Assembly: GCA_965204465.1 (NCBI GenBank)
Contig: CBDBES010000002.1
Location: forward strand, 744,001-808,000
Origin: CBDBES01 sp965204465
GTDB taxonomy: Bacteria; Spirochaetota; Leptospiria; Turneriellales; CBDBES01
Length of the DNA stretch: 64,000 nucleotides
Direction of reading: 5' to 3'
The stretch's first letter is position 1. Each line of letters starts with the position of its first letter. Below are positions 1 to 8,316 of this stretch, piece after piece. The notes beneath the pieces are model-generated. The model was given only the letters and a program-made list of their open reading frames with translations, ran no database searches and was not told the origin of the DNA. The position numbers and the translations under genes are program-made.

Positions 1-451
1 TGAATTCATCTATATCATTATATTTATCCTGGGATGAATGCCATAATGAAATAGATGCCTCATCTTGAAGAATAACCCTTTTGATCAATGAAAGCATCCT
101 TGTAATAAAATCTTTATAGTAAAATGAATTTTCATACCACTCTGCCATGGTAAATTCTATATGATGCAATGTGCTTTTTTTTTCGTCTCTGAATGAAGCA
201 GCGATTTCAAAAATACCCTTTGTATGAAAATAAAAAATAGCCAATGCTTTTTTTAAATAGAATTCAGGGGAAGTATTCAGAAAAAAGGACTGGGAAAGAT
301 ATGTATTATAATGTACCTTGGGAGGGTCTATAAATGGTTCTATCCCAGAAAAAGAAGTAAGATGAGGGGTGTTTATTTCTATTAAGCCCAGTTCACTCAA
401 ATATCGTCTGATAATGGAGATCGTTGAATTTTTTAAAACAAATGGTTGAAT
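1..451 (-). CDS. epmA: EF-P--lysine ligase EpmA (GenX/PoxA), C-terminal part off the window
   Basis: This is a truncated lysyl-tRNA-synthetase-like protein, read from the minus strand and continuing beyond base 1. The visible 150 residues carry class II aminoacyl-tRNA synthetase core features in the EpmA order: an IRRYLSELGLIEINTP motif-1 helix, TSPEFYLKKAL, the motif-2 block SFRDE, and EFTMAEWYE. EpmA attaches (R)-beta-lysine to elongation factor P. It lacks the anticodon-binding domain of LysRS, which agrees with the core starting almost at the N-terminus. No ATG, GTG or TTG in frame precedes the conserved region after an in-frame TAG at 461-463. The best start I see is ATT at 449-451, preceded by a good AGGGGAAG ribosome-binding site. 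The alternative is a frameshift near the 5' end. Family call is firm, start is not. Confidence 0.8.
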   Translation of the reverse strand, partial: MQPFVLKNSTISIIRRYLSELGLIEINTPHLTSFSGIEPFIDPPKVHYNTYLSQSFFLNTSPEFYLKKALAIFYFHTKGIFEIAASFRDEKKSTLHHIEFTMAEWYENSFYYKDFITRMLSLIKRVILQDEASISLWHSSQDKYNDIDEF

Positions 452-560
452 ATACTTCCCCTAATATAGAATATGAATACAGATCATAAATGAGGAATCT
501 ACGAGTAGCAATTAAAAGTTTAAAAAACTTGCTAATATTGAAAAAATAATTTTTCAGATA

Positions 561-2108
561 TCACTCCAGAAAGAGACTTTCTCCGTTCATTCCATCTGCA
601 GTATCCGGTATTTTAAGGTTAAGAATACTTAAAATAGTGGGGGCGATATCTGCTAATTTTCCATCTTTTAGAATATTTTTTTTCTCTTTCCATTCTTTTC
701 CCACCAGTATCAAAGGAACCGGCATTGTAGTGTGTTGTGTAAAAGGAGTGATCTTATTTTCTGCTAGCATTTGCTCACAATTACCATGATCTGCCGTAAT
801 TAGAAGATGATAGTCTTTTTCTAAAACCTTGGTCACTATTTCTCCTATGCATTTATCCAGGGTTTCTACTGCTTCTATCGCGGCTTTAAGTTTACCTGTA
901 TGACCCACCATGTCACCGTTAGCAAAGTTTACCACAATAAAGCCATATTGATCCGAATCAATTGCCTCTAAAAGAGCATCCTTAACCTGATAGGCACTCA
1001 TCTCTGGTTTAAGATCATAAGTGGCCACTTTGGGAGATGGGATCAATAATCTTTCTTCATTAGGAAAAGCAGTTTCTTCCCCACCATTGAAAAAGAAAGT
1101 AACATGAGCGTATTTTTCTGTTTCTGCCAGTCGTAGCTGTTTTAAGCCATTATCAGAAATTACCTGGCCTAATAGGTTTTTAAGCTTTTTGGTAGGAAAT
1201 ACTATATCCAGATTAAATTTTTCGTCATATTCTGTAAGACATAAAAAATGAACTTTAGGGAATCTTGAGCGTTTAATAGGATCAAATTGAACTTGAGTCA
1301 ATGATCGTGTAATTTGCCTCGCTCTGTCTGCCCTGAAATTGAAGAATAAGACTCCATCATCATCCTGTAGTATGCCTTCTTTTCCTATGGAAATAGGTTC
1401 CATAAACTCATCTGTAATATCTTTTGAATAAAAATGCTGTATAGTGGATGGGATATCTTCTGATATGTTGCCTTTGCCTTCCGTTAGAAGTAGATAGGCT
1501 TTTTCAATACGTTCCCATCTTTTGTCTCTATCCATGGCATAGTAACGGCCTATCACAGAAACAAGTCTGCCAAATTTGATCGACTCCATATGATCCATGA
1601 TCTCTTTTACATAATCCTTTCCTGAATTAGGAGGCGTATCTCTACCATCTAAAAAAGCATGTACAAAAACCTTTAGATCAGGGTAATTCTTTTGGCAAAT
1701 ATTCAGTATCTCTTTTAGATGGTCTATATGAGAATGGACTCCTCCATCGGATAAAAGCCCTATTAGATGAAGTCTACTTTTTGATTGCTGTAGCTTTTGC
1801 ATTAAATTCACATAGGCAGTATTTTGGGCAAACTGTCCATTTTCAAGGCTTTTCTGGATTCTTGTTATATCACTGTAGGTGATCCTTCCTGCGCCTATGT
1901 TAAGATGGCCGATTTCTGAATTTCCCATTTGGCCATCAGGAAGACCTACCGATTCTCCGGAAGTATATATAATACTATTGGGATAATTTTCAAATAAATG
2001 ATCAAAGGAAGGAGTATTCGCCTCGTGGATTGCATTTCCCAGATCAGGGTTTGCATTTGGCATGCCAAAACCATCCAGAATCATTAAAATAAGTGGCTTT
2101 TGTTTCAT
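561..2108 (-). CDS. gpmI: 2,3-bisphosphoglycerate-independent phosphoglycerate mutase
   Basis: Glycolytic enzyme that interconverts 3- and 2-phosphoglycerate through a phosphoserine intermediate using two Mn ions. The 515-residue length is normal for the family. Visible motifs are the N-terminal metal site LDGFG (Asp12), the catalytic serine in MGNSEIGHLNIGAGR (Ser64), the substrate loop GGVHSHIDH near residue 123, DGRDTPP near 150, and the C-terminal metal ligand block ADHGNCEQM. It shares the alkaline phosphatase fold with the protein at 26497-27432. A TPR protein lies only three bases upstream of its ATG, so the two are probably co-transcribed with gpmI second. Nothing unusual in the sequence. 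Confidence 0.97.
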   Translation of the reverse strand: MKQKPLILMILDGFGMPNANPDLGNAIHEANTPSFDHLFENYPNSIIYTSGESVGLPDGQMGNSEIGHLNIGAGRITYSDITRIQKSLENGQFAQNTAYVNLMQKLQQSKSRLHLIGLLSDGGVHSHIDHLKEILNICQKNYPDLKVFVHAFLDGRDTPPNSGKDYVKEIMDHMESIKFGRLVSVIGRYYAMDRDKRWERIEKAYLLLTEGKGNISEDIPSTIQHFYSKDITDEFMEPISIGKEGILQDDDGVLFFNFRADRARQITRSLTQVQFDPIKRSRFPKVHFLCLTEYDEKFNLDIVFPTKKLKNLLGQVISDNGLKQLRLAETEKYAHVTFFFNGGEETAFPNEERLLIPSPKVATYDLKPEMSAYQVKDALLEAIDSDQYGFIVVNFANGDMVGHTGKLKAAIEAVETLDKCIGEIVTKVLEKDYHLLITADHGNCEQMLAENKITPFTQHTTMPVPLILVGKEWKEKKNILKDGKLADIAPTILSILNLKIPDTADGMNGESLFLE

Positions 2109-2111
2109 ATC

Positions 2112-3971
2112 CTACTTATCCTGAACTTTTTCTTCAGTCTCTGCATTTAAAAGAACCTCTTTTTTATTTTCAGAGACTATTTTTTTATTGAGTTGGGAAT
2201 CAATCTGGGGCTGTGGATCGATTTTAGGTTCTAATAAATAAATATCATTTTCTAAATTTTGTATAAAAGTAGAATAATTCTTTTGATTTCTAAATTCTTT
2301 AAAGCTGGAATCATTTTTAATATACGATAATATATCATTTCTTTGATCTTTATATGAACGAATATAATTTTTAGCCTCATTCTTTAATGAATTCCAATCT
2401 TTCAGGTAGGAATAACTAGAAAGTAGTTTTTTTTCATATTCTTTAGATCGGACATTGACTTGCAGAATAGAATCAATCGCAATTTGATAATCGCCTATAT
2501 AATAAGCACTTTCTAGTTTCCAATGCCAAAAATTTTTTTCATCTTCCAAAAAATATTGATAATAATGAACAAGTCTATCGAGCATATAGAATTCCTTGTT
2601 CTCATAAAAAAGTCTGGCAACATAAGGAAGTTCGCTAAAGACCCATTGCAGAGTAAATTGTTTATTAATACTTTCTTCATTTTGTTGCTCATTATGAATA
2701 TTTTTTAAACTAATTGCTTTTTTATCTTCATTTAAAAAGGCTTTTGCATAATTATCTAAAGCAGAGGCTAGAAGGCTATCTTTATTTTTAGAATTCTTAG
2801 CAGAAGTAACATATTTAAAATGATATTTTTTTGCTTTGGTTAAATAAAATAAAAGATATTCTTTTGATCTTATTTTTTCAAAGGAAGTATCAGAAAGTCT
2901 CTGATCACATGTTTTGCGATCCGTTTCTAAAAAGTGATCTTCTTTTAGAAGTGGATAGGAAAGCAGACCATTTACAGGATAGGTTGCAATGCAAAAGATA
3001 AAGGTCATTAATTGATATCCCGTTTTTTTCTTGTATTTCGTGAATTTTTTTTGGAAAGTTTTAGAGGCATATTCACGGGCTTTCTGAAAATTTCCTAAGG
3101 CAATACTGGCTTGGGAAAGATTTATAAGGGCATAATAATTCAGGATTGGTTTTATATCTTCAAATTGAATCACTCTATTCAAGTATTCACTGGATATTTG
3201 GTATTCTCCTATTTTTCGGTGGATTACTCCCAGCTTATACATGGCTTTTCCTAAGTCTTTATCATCCTGGAGTAATATCCTATAAACCCTGATTGCATCT
3301 ATCCAGCTTTTTAGATTCTCATAATAAGAAACAGCCTTCCAGTTTAAATGAAACAGGGATTCATCTAATAAAGCAGCCCTTTCATATAAATGAGCGATTT
3401 GCATTTCATCGGGATATGAATCTTTTTCATCAGTTTGAAGTTTATCGGATGCGATTTTTTTTTCGATATCCATGGCCATTATCAGTAAATTTCTAGCTTC
3501 TATACTGGCAGGAGAGAAATTCTTGTTGATCCTTTCTATGATTTTCATCAAACGCCTGTTTCCCCCGATCATTTCTTTAAGACGCTCCGCATAATGCAGT
3601 GCATGTGTAGAATTGCCTGTTTTTTTAAAATACAGAACGATCTTCCATAGAGCTGCGATCATATAATCTTTTTTAATATTTCTTTCTACGGCCTCTATGA
3701 AATAGTTAATGCTCTTAGCATATTCTCGTTTGCTCTCTAATATAGTTCCTATAAAAAATCTGGGTTCGCCTCCATCATCTCCGTTTTCAATTGCTTTTTT
3801 AAATAAGATCAATGCTTTGCTATAATTTGCTTTCGCGTATTCTTTCTTAGCCTGTGAAGCCAAGTTTAATTCAGAAGTATATTTCTCTAAGGTACAGATA
3901 AAAATAAGTAAGAATATAAACAGTTGCTTGCTTATGCCCTTGTAGTTGATGTAAAATATCAGTCGTTTCAT
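2112..3971 (-). CDS. TPR-repeat protein with N-terminal membrane segment
   Basis: A 619-residue protein with a hydrophobic N-terminal segment (about residues 15-28, FIFLLIFICTL) that should export or anchor it, followed by tandem tetratricopeptide-like helices: for example AKANYSKALILFKKAIENG near residue 46, YAKSINYFIEAVERN near 84, and LGVIHRKIGEYQISSEYLNRVIQ in the middle. The last 50 residues are charged and low complexity. TPRs mediate protein-protein contacts; no enzymatic domain is visible and I cannot name a function. It is the first gene of a probable two-gene unit with gpmI. A 28-bp block spanning its start codon is repeated 51 bp upstream (see the repeat entry). Confidence 0.85.
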   Translation of the reverse strand: MKRLIFYINYKGISKQLFIFLLIFICTLEKYTSELNLASQAKKEYAKANYSKALILFKKAIENGDDGGEPRFFIGTILESKREYAKSINYFIEAVERNIKKDYMIAALWKIVLYFKKTGNSTHALHYAERLKEMIGGNRRLMKIIERINKNFSPASIEARNLLIMAMDIEKKIASDKLQTDEKDSYPDEMQIAHLYERAALLDESLFHLNWKAVSYYENLKSWIDAIRVYRILLQDDKDLGKAMYKLGVIHRKIGEYQISSEYLNRVIQFEDIKPILNYYALINLSQASIALGNFQKAREYASKTFQKKFTKYKKKTGYQLMTFIFCIATYPVNGLLSYPLLKEDHFLETDRKTCDQRLSDTSFEKIRSKEYLLFYLTKAKKYHFKYVTSAKNSKNKDSLLASALDNYAKAFLNEDKKAISLKNIHNEQQNEESINKQFTLQWVFSELPYVARLFYENKEFYMLDRLVHYYQYFLEDEKNFWHWKLESAYYIGDYQIAIDSILQVNVRSKEYEKKLLSSYSYLKDWNSLKNEAKNYIRSYKDQRNDILSYIKNDSSFKEFRNQKNYSTFIQNLENDIYLLEPKIDPQPQIDSQLNKKIVSENKKEVLLNAETEEKVQDK

Positions 3972-4028
3972 AGGTCTTTCATTATTGAATTTTTAAATTG
4001 TGTAAAATATCAATCGTTTCATAGGTCT
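3950..4028. repeat. 28-bp direct repeat duplicating the start region of the TPR gene
   Basis: Bases 3950-3977 and 4001-4028 match at 27 of 28 positions (one g/a difference). The first copy holds the ATG and first codons of the TPR gene; the second repeats that ATG 51 bp upstream and in the same frame, but runs into TAA after nine codons (MKRLIFYTI). The result is a decoy or leader peptide just ahead of the true start. Confidence 0.85.
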
Positions 4029-4029
4029 G

Positions 4030-5238
4030 TTAGGCAGTATCTGACTTTTTCACCGATCTGTCAATTATTGCTGCTCCCACAGCATCTCCCCAAACATTGA
4101 CTGTAGTTCTCCATCTATCTAAAAACCAATCAATACTCAGTAGGATAGCGATCCCTTCTAGCGGTAGGTTCACTGCTTGCAATACTAAAACCATCATAAC
4201 CAAGCCTGCTTCCGGAATGCCAGCAGCCCCGATCGCAGCCAAGGTCGCGGTAATAAAAATAATCAATTGCTGTGTAAGGCTAAGATCTATTCCATATATC
4301 TGCGCTATAAAAATAGCAGCTACTGATTCATACAACGCGGTGCCATCCATATTTATGGTAGCCCCAAGGGGAACCACAAGCCCCGCGGCCTTTGGAGAAA
4401 CATTACTTCTTTTTTTAAGACATTCAAGGGTTATCGGCATAGTTGCCGAACTGGAGGCAGTTGAAAAAGCCATTGTAAGAGCGGGAAATAGATTTTGAAA
4501 ATATTCCTTTGGATCTCTTTTTCCCAGAAAGAAAAGCAGTGATGCAAGCAATATTCCCCCATGTATTATAAGGCCTAGTATAACGGTAAAACAATACTTT
4601 CCTATTTTACTAATCTCTAAAAGAATGGCTTCTCCCCCGCCAGCCTCTGCGAATCTGGAAGCAATTAAAGCAAAAATAGCAACCGGAGCCGCCCATAAAA
4701 CCCAATACACTATTTTAAAGATATATCCATTTAGTATATTAAAGAAACGGATCAAAATAGCAGTTTTTTGAGAAAATATATTTAAGAATATCCCTGCAAT
4801 AACTGAAAAAAGAATAACCAAGATGGTTTTAGAGAGAAATGCCTCGAAAATGATACCTAAAAACGGTCTATCTTTTTTGGCCTTGATGGATTCAGGAATT
4901 TCATTTATATTTCCCATCTGTATTCCCTCGCCAGGGCTGATCAGATTCACCATAAAAATCCCTATCAACACAGCCAATCCAGTTGTTAAGAAATAATATG
5001 ATATAGTTTTTATGCCTAAATTACCTAGCTTGGTTATGTCTTTTAAAGAAGTGATCCCTACAATTATAGAAGTAATAATAAGAGGATAAATGATCAGTTT
5101 CAACACAAATAGAAAGTATTTACCTAAAGGAGCAACGGTCTTTGCAGAATCACTGAAAAAATAACCGGTAAGTCCGCCTAAGATAACACCGGCTATAATT
5201 AGGAATAATAGTATTTTGTTACTCGAATTTTTTTCCAT
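4030..5238 (-). CDS. Dicarboxylate/amino acid:cation (Na+ or H+) symporter, SDF/DAACS family
   Basis: Inner-membrane secondary transporter of the glutamate/aspartate/C4-dicarboxylate family, 402 residues and of usual length. Signature elements are all present: the serine-rich hairpin 1 STASSSATMPITLECLKK near residue 262, the NMDGTALYE ion-binding motif in TM7 near 298, hairpin 2 AAIGAAGIPEAG near 336, and the C-terminal DRWRTTVNVWGDAVGA with the substrate-contacting Asp, Arg and Asn. About eight hydrophobic segments are seen. Substrate cannot be settled between glutamate, aspartate and C4-dicarboxylates. Its stop lies just 3' of the duplicated start region of the TPR gene, so read-through into that gene is plausible. 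Confidence 0.92.
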   Translation of the reverse strand: MEKNSSNKILLFLIIAGVILGGLTGYFFSDSAKTVAPLGKYFLFVLKLIIYPLIITSIIVGITSLKDITKLGNLGIKTISYYFLTTGLAVLIGIFMVNLISPGEGIQMGNINEIPESIKAKKDRPFLGIIFEAFLSKTILVILFSVIAGIFLNIFSQKTAILIRFFNILNGYIFKIVYWVLWAAPVAIFALIASRFAEAGGGEAILLEISKIGKYCFTVILGLIIHGGILLASLLFFLGKRDPKEYFQNLFPALTMAFSTASSSATMPITLECLKKRSNVSPKAAGLVVPLGATINMDGTALYESVAAIFIAQIYGIDLSLTQQLIIFITATLAAIGAAGIPEAGLVMMVLVLQAVNLPLEGIAILLSIDWFLDRWRTTVNVWGDAVGAAIIDRSVKKSDTA

Positions 5239-5661
5239 ATATTATTATTATAAACATTATGCTATATGAACATTACGGCTTTTTATGAGAAGCGGTTAAA
5301 ATGTAAAGAATTTTAATATAGTTGCTTTTTCTTCTGATACTGTTCATAGCAGGCACAGTTTACTTCCTCCTTGTATTTCAATCCACTACTGCCGGGTTAA
5401 TATCTCCATAAGCAAACAAATGAGAAGTGATCAAAATTTAAAATATTATTTAATTTAGGCTGATTTTTTAAGAAATTTCTTGATGCTTTATCAGCGCAAA
5501 AAAGGCAATGAGTCCAAGTACGGCTTTTATAATGGTTACTCTTGTCAGTCCATCCGCTGAATTTTTCATTCCCATATTTTTACTACTCTAATATTGAAAT
5601 ATAGTGTCAATCCTTTTTTTACGTCATGAATGATTATAATAGGGATATAATATAAAGGGAA
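5239..5661. other. Intergenic region with one candidate small ORF
   Basis: About 420 bp between the symporter start and the HEAT-like gene stop. Apart from the 36-codon minus-strand reading frame at 5468-5575 described separately, I see no gene, RNA or repeat here. The region must hold the symporter promoter near 5240-5330, but no convincing -35/-10 pair stands out. Confidence 0.4.
5468..5575 (-). CDS. Putative 35-residue single-pass membrane peptide
   Basis: A short reading frame starting ATGGGAATG and ending in TAA. The product has a polar N-terminus and one clear hydrophobic helix, VTIIKAVLGLIAFFALI, followed by a short charged tail. No strong ribosome-binding site precedes the first ATG; the second ATG six bases on has GGGA just ahead of it. 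I do not recognise the family. It is supported only by the coherent one-helix layout and its position in an otherwise empty 420-bp gap. Confidence 0.35.
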   Translation of the reverse strand: MGMKNSADGLTRVTIIKAVLGLIAFFALIKHQEIS

Positions 5662-6198
5662 TTATATTTTAAGGAGTAGAGCAGAATGAAGCTTTTTTGC
5701 TCTTCCTGAAACAGATCTTCTTTTATCTATGCTTAGTTTCTCTAAATGGGGTATTAGCCATTTTCTGAGATTTACATCCTGCTTTGCCCACTCTGCCAAT
5801 GTCTGCATGGTATTGTTAAGTACGATCCAGTCATTATGTGATTCAAGGTTCTTTTTGAGAATAAACTGTGCGATTTCTTTTTGTTCATGGCTCATGTATT
5901 CGGCTAGTGTTTGAAAGAGAAGAGCCAAAGTCCACTGAGTTGAGGCCTGGTCAATTTTAGAAACTTCGTTAAGAAACCTATCAATATAAGGAGTAAGTGA
6001 TTTAGTGTTCTCACAAGATATTCTTTTCATCGCACTTGAAGTCCTAAGCCGTACCACCTCATCAGAGCTGAAATAGCAACTATAGAGCTCCTCCAGTTTA
6101 TGTGGATCAGATAAAATGATCTCAACGACCTCTATTGTTCTGCCTAACGAATTCGGATGACCACCTGTAAGCATTTCTTCAAACGTTTCGGTATTCAT
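5662..6198 (-). CDS. HEAT/ARM-like helical repeat protein
   Basis: A 178-residue soluble protein that looks all-helical. It contains paired amphipathic helices of the HEAT type: SSDEVVRLRTSSAMKRISCENTKSLTPYIDRFLNEV (about residues 44-80), then TQWTLALLFQTLAEYMS, NDWIVLNNTMQTLAEWAKQ, and SIDKRRSVSGRAKKLHSAL. Proteins of this layout are annotated as HEAT-repeat domain proteins of unknown role in many bacteria. No signal peptide or catalytic motif is visible. It stands alone, with no clear operon partner. Confidence 0.75.
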   Translation of the reverse strand: MNTETFEEMLTGGHPNSLGRTIEVVEIILSDPHKLEELYSCYFSSDEVVRLRTSSAMKRISCENTKSLTPYIDRFLNEVSKIDQASTQWTLALLFQTLAEYMSHEQKEIAQFILKKNLESHNDWIVLNNTMQTLAEWAKQDVNLRKWLIPHLEKLSIDKRRSVSGRAKKLHSALLLKI

Positions 6199-6272
6199 AA
6201 TACTTTTAAATTATTCCGTGGTCTTTGATTCAGTATGTCAACTATTATATCGAATACAATATTTGAAGGAAC

Positions 6273-6482
6273 TTAAAATAAAAATTTTTGCATCGTGTGT
6301 ATGATCTGCTTTGCTTGATCAGAGTGAAATGAAAAATTTTTTGTAGTTGCAATGGGTGAAATATTTTTTATTCGAGCATTATGGAACAAAAAAAGAGAGG
6401 CAGTCATTGCCAATATCCATTCTAGTTTGGCTCTCGCTCTTAAGTCCACCTCGGCAGTATATTGCACCACCAAATTCGGCAT
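6273..6482 (-). CDS. Short protein resembling the N-terminus of 5-carboxymethyl-2-hydroxymuconate isomerase; possible remnant
   Basis: A 69-residue frame beginning MPNLVVQYTAEVDLRARAK. That opening, with Pro following the initiator Met and a VVQYT strand, resembles the tautomerase-superfamily CHMI proteins, in which the exposed Pro is the catalytic base. The CHMI family is about 115-130 residues long, so this would be truncated by roughly half. The C-terminal half (FHSDQAKQIIHTMQKFLF) does not align convincingly. It may be a decayed gene, a short unrelated gene, or a chance frame. No operon context helps. Confidence 0.35.
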   Translation of the reverse strand: MPNLVVQYTAEVDLRARAKLEWILAMTASLFLFHNARIKNISPIATTKNFSFHSDQAKQIIHTMQKFLF

Positions 6483-6549
6483 GAATACCTTTTCACAGAG
6501 CTTGGGATATCAACTGATATGAAACAAATGATCAAAATCATGGTTACGC

Positions 6550-7194
6550 TTGCTTTATTTTTTGCATAAATTGATCAGCATCTTCATCATTCTGAATTCA
6601 ACGGGTTTGATTACGGTTGAAAAAATAGAGCTGTGGCTAAAAATGGCTAATACTTCTCATTCCTTTTATGTGGCAGCGATCGTTTCTGGCTTATTATTGG
6701 CTGATTTATTTATCTCTGTGCCAACACTCATGCTTACCATTCTAAGTGGATATTTCCTAGGCCCGGTTTTAGGATTCCTGGCGGCCATTACCGGATTATT
6801 GATGGCAGGTACTTGCGGTTATGGTATTAGCCGTAAATATGGCGATAAACTGGTGAGCTTCCTGATCAAAGATCAAGACAAACGAGACGAAGCTGTTCAA
6901 ATGTTTCAAAAACATGGTTCAATCGTGATCCTTTTATCGCGTGCTATGCCGATCTTACCCGAAGTGTCTGCCTGTATGGCAGGTTTGACTCGGATGAGTT
7001 TTGTGAAATTTTTATTTCTGTGGCTGGCGAGTTCTATCCCATATGTGATCATCGCTTCTTATGCTGGTTCTATAAGTTCGCTAGAAAACCCTAAACCTGC
7101 CATTTTCGCGGCAATAGGATTAATGGCTTTCCTCTGGCTCTGTTGCCTGATCTTCAGAAAGATAAGAAAAGATGTTCCTGCTAAGGTGTCGTGA
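6550..7194 (+). CDS. TVP38/TMEM64 (DedA-like, VTT domain) membrane protein
   Basis: Integral membrane protein of the VTT/SNARE-associated family, which includes DedA and TVP38 scramblase-like proteins. The core is clear: LSGYFLGPVLGFLAAITG near residue 64, the conserved re-entrant segment, FQKHGSIVILLSRAMPILPEVSACMAGLTRMSFVKFL near 114-150, then two more hydrophobic segments. The given start is a TTG without a ribosome-binding site. A better N-terminus (MKQMIKIMVTLALFFA) starts at ATG 6519 in another frame and hits TAA at 6567, so the gene may carry a one-base frameshift in a T run near 6557. An internal ATG at 6643 is a further option. Confidence 0.8.
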   Translation: MLYFLHKLISIFIILNSTGLITVEKIELWLKMANTSHSFYVAAIVSGLLLADLFISVPTLMLTILSGYFLGPVLGFLAAITGLLMAGTCGYGISRKYGDKLVSFLIKDQDKRDEAVQMFQKHGSIVILLSRAMPILPEVSACMAGLTRMSFVKFLFLWLASSIPYVIIASYAGSISSLENPKPAIFAAIGLMAFLWLCCLIFRKIRKDVPAKVS

Positions 7195-7236
7195 TAAGAG
7201 GGGAAGATCATTCATTCGTTTCCATATTCTTTAACT

Positions 7237-7962
7237 TTATTTTCTGAGAGTATTCATCGGAACTTCCATGAGTAATAATTCTGTATTTGCTTTAGCCGAA
7301 ATCATGAATTGATCAACAGCCCATAGACCAAACCCATCTTTGGTATTCATTTCCTGATCGTTCACCTTCAGTTTGCCATCTATAATGAACGTATAAACTC
7401 CATTCTTATTTTTATCTTTTAATTGGTAACTCAATTCTTTACCTTTCTCTAACTGGGCCATATAAAACCATGCATCTTGATATATCCAAACTCCCTCATC
7501 ATTCTTAAAAGGAGACAAGACTTGCTGGAGTTTATTTTTTCTATTTTCTGTATTTAATGTAATTTGATCATATCTGGGAGTTACATTGTATTTATTGGGA
7601 ATGATCCATATTTGTAAAAAATTGACCAAAGAATTTTGATTCTTGTTATACTCAGAATGGGTGACACCAGTTCCAGCGCTCATGACTTGAATATCACCCG
7701 CTTTAATGACATTTATATTTCCCATATTGTCTTTATGTTCCAAATCTCCTTTCAAAGGTATTGAAATGATTTCCATATTTTCATGTGAGTGAGTTTCAAA
7801 ACCCATGCCAGGGTCTACAGTATCATCATTCAAGACTCTGAGTACTCCAAAGTTCATTCTTTCTGGATTATAATATGATGCAAAACTGAAGGAGTGATAA
7901 GATTTCAACCATCCATGATCAGCAAAACCTCGTGTCTTAGATCTATGTAAAATATATTTCAT
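7237..7962 (-). CDS. Pirin family protein (bicupin)
   Basis: A 241-residue bicupin matching bacterial YhhW-type pirins, some of which show quercetin 2,3-dioxygenase activity. The N-terminal cupin keeps the metal-binding set His58 and His60 in ETHSHENMEII, and His102 and Glu104 in GTGVTHSEYN. The opening block with SFSFASYYNPERMNFGVLRVLNDD is the pirin family hallmark. The C-terminal cupin lacks a metal site, as is usual. The protein is cytosolic, with no signal peptide. It is convergent with the VTT membrane gene. The in vivo substrate is unknown for this family. Confidence 0.93.
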   Translation of the reverse strand: MKYILHRSKTRGFADHGWLKSYHSFSFASYYNPERMNFGVLRVLNDDTVDPGMGFETHSHENMEIISIPLKGDLEHKDNMGNINVIKAGDIQVMSAGTGVTHSEYNKNQNSLVNFLQIWIIPNKYNVTPRYDQITLNTENRKNKLQQVLSPFKNDEGVWIYQDAWFYMAQLEKGKELSYQLKDKNKNGVYTFIIDGKLKVNDQEMNTKDGFGLWAVDQFMISAKANTELLLMEVPMNTLRK

Positions 7963-8060
7963 ATGAATTAATTTTATTTACATGGATAGAAACGAAACCA
8001 CGAGTTTCTGCTGAATATGGATTGAGTATACTCTATAGGGATATATATCATCTAGCATAA

Positions 8061-8313
8061 ACTATTTCCTCAATACAATACTTACGGTTTTATCTGCATC
8101 TATAATGATCGTACAAGTATCCATTGAGTTGTTTATGCTGGAACGTCATTTCCCCAAGACATGATAGAATAACCTGGGTCTGGGTTTGCTGTAAGAGTAA
8201 CTTCTGTTTCATTTTCTATTCTACAGGGGCTAGTCGTATGGTCACAACCAGCTTGGTCAGAGACAAGACGGCCATTTTACTGGAAGCACAATGGTAAGAG
8301 TATGTGTATTTAA
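8061..8313 (-). pseudogene. Decayed InlB-type bacterial repeat domain, frameshifted
   Basis: Downstream of the stop of the lipoprotein at 8317-8760, the minus strand encodes a further repeat domain broken in three frames: NTHTLTIVLPVK, then NGRLVSDQAGCDHTTSPC followed by ETEVTLTANPDPGYSIMSWGNDVP, then INNSMDTCTIIIDADKTVSIVLRK ending at TAG 8061-8063. Joined, they follow the consensus of the divergent InlB B-repeat / bacterial repeat domain (NG.v.sd..G..C, GysfvsWgnd, Ctv.mdadktV). The neighbouring intact domain has the same pattern (FVSWGNDCSN ... CILNLNKNIM). I infer one ancestral protein with two domains that has lost its second half through a stop and two frameshifts. Confidence 0.75.
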
Positions 8314-8316
8314 AAA

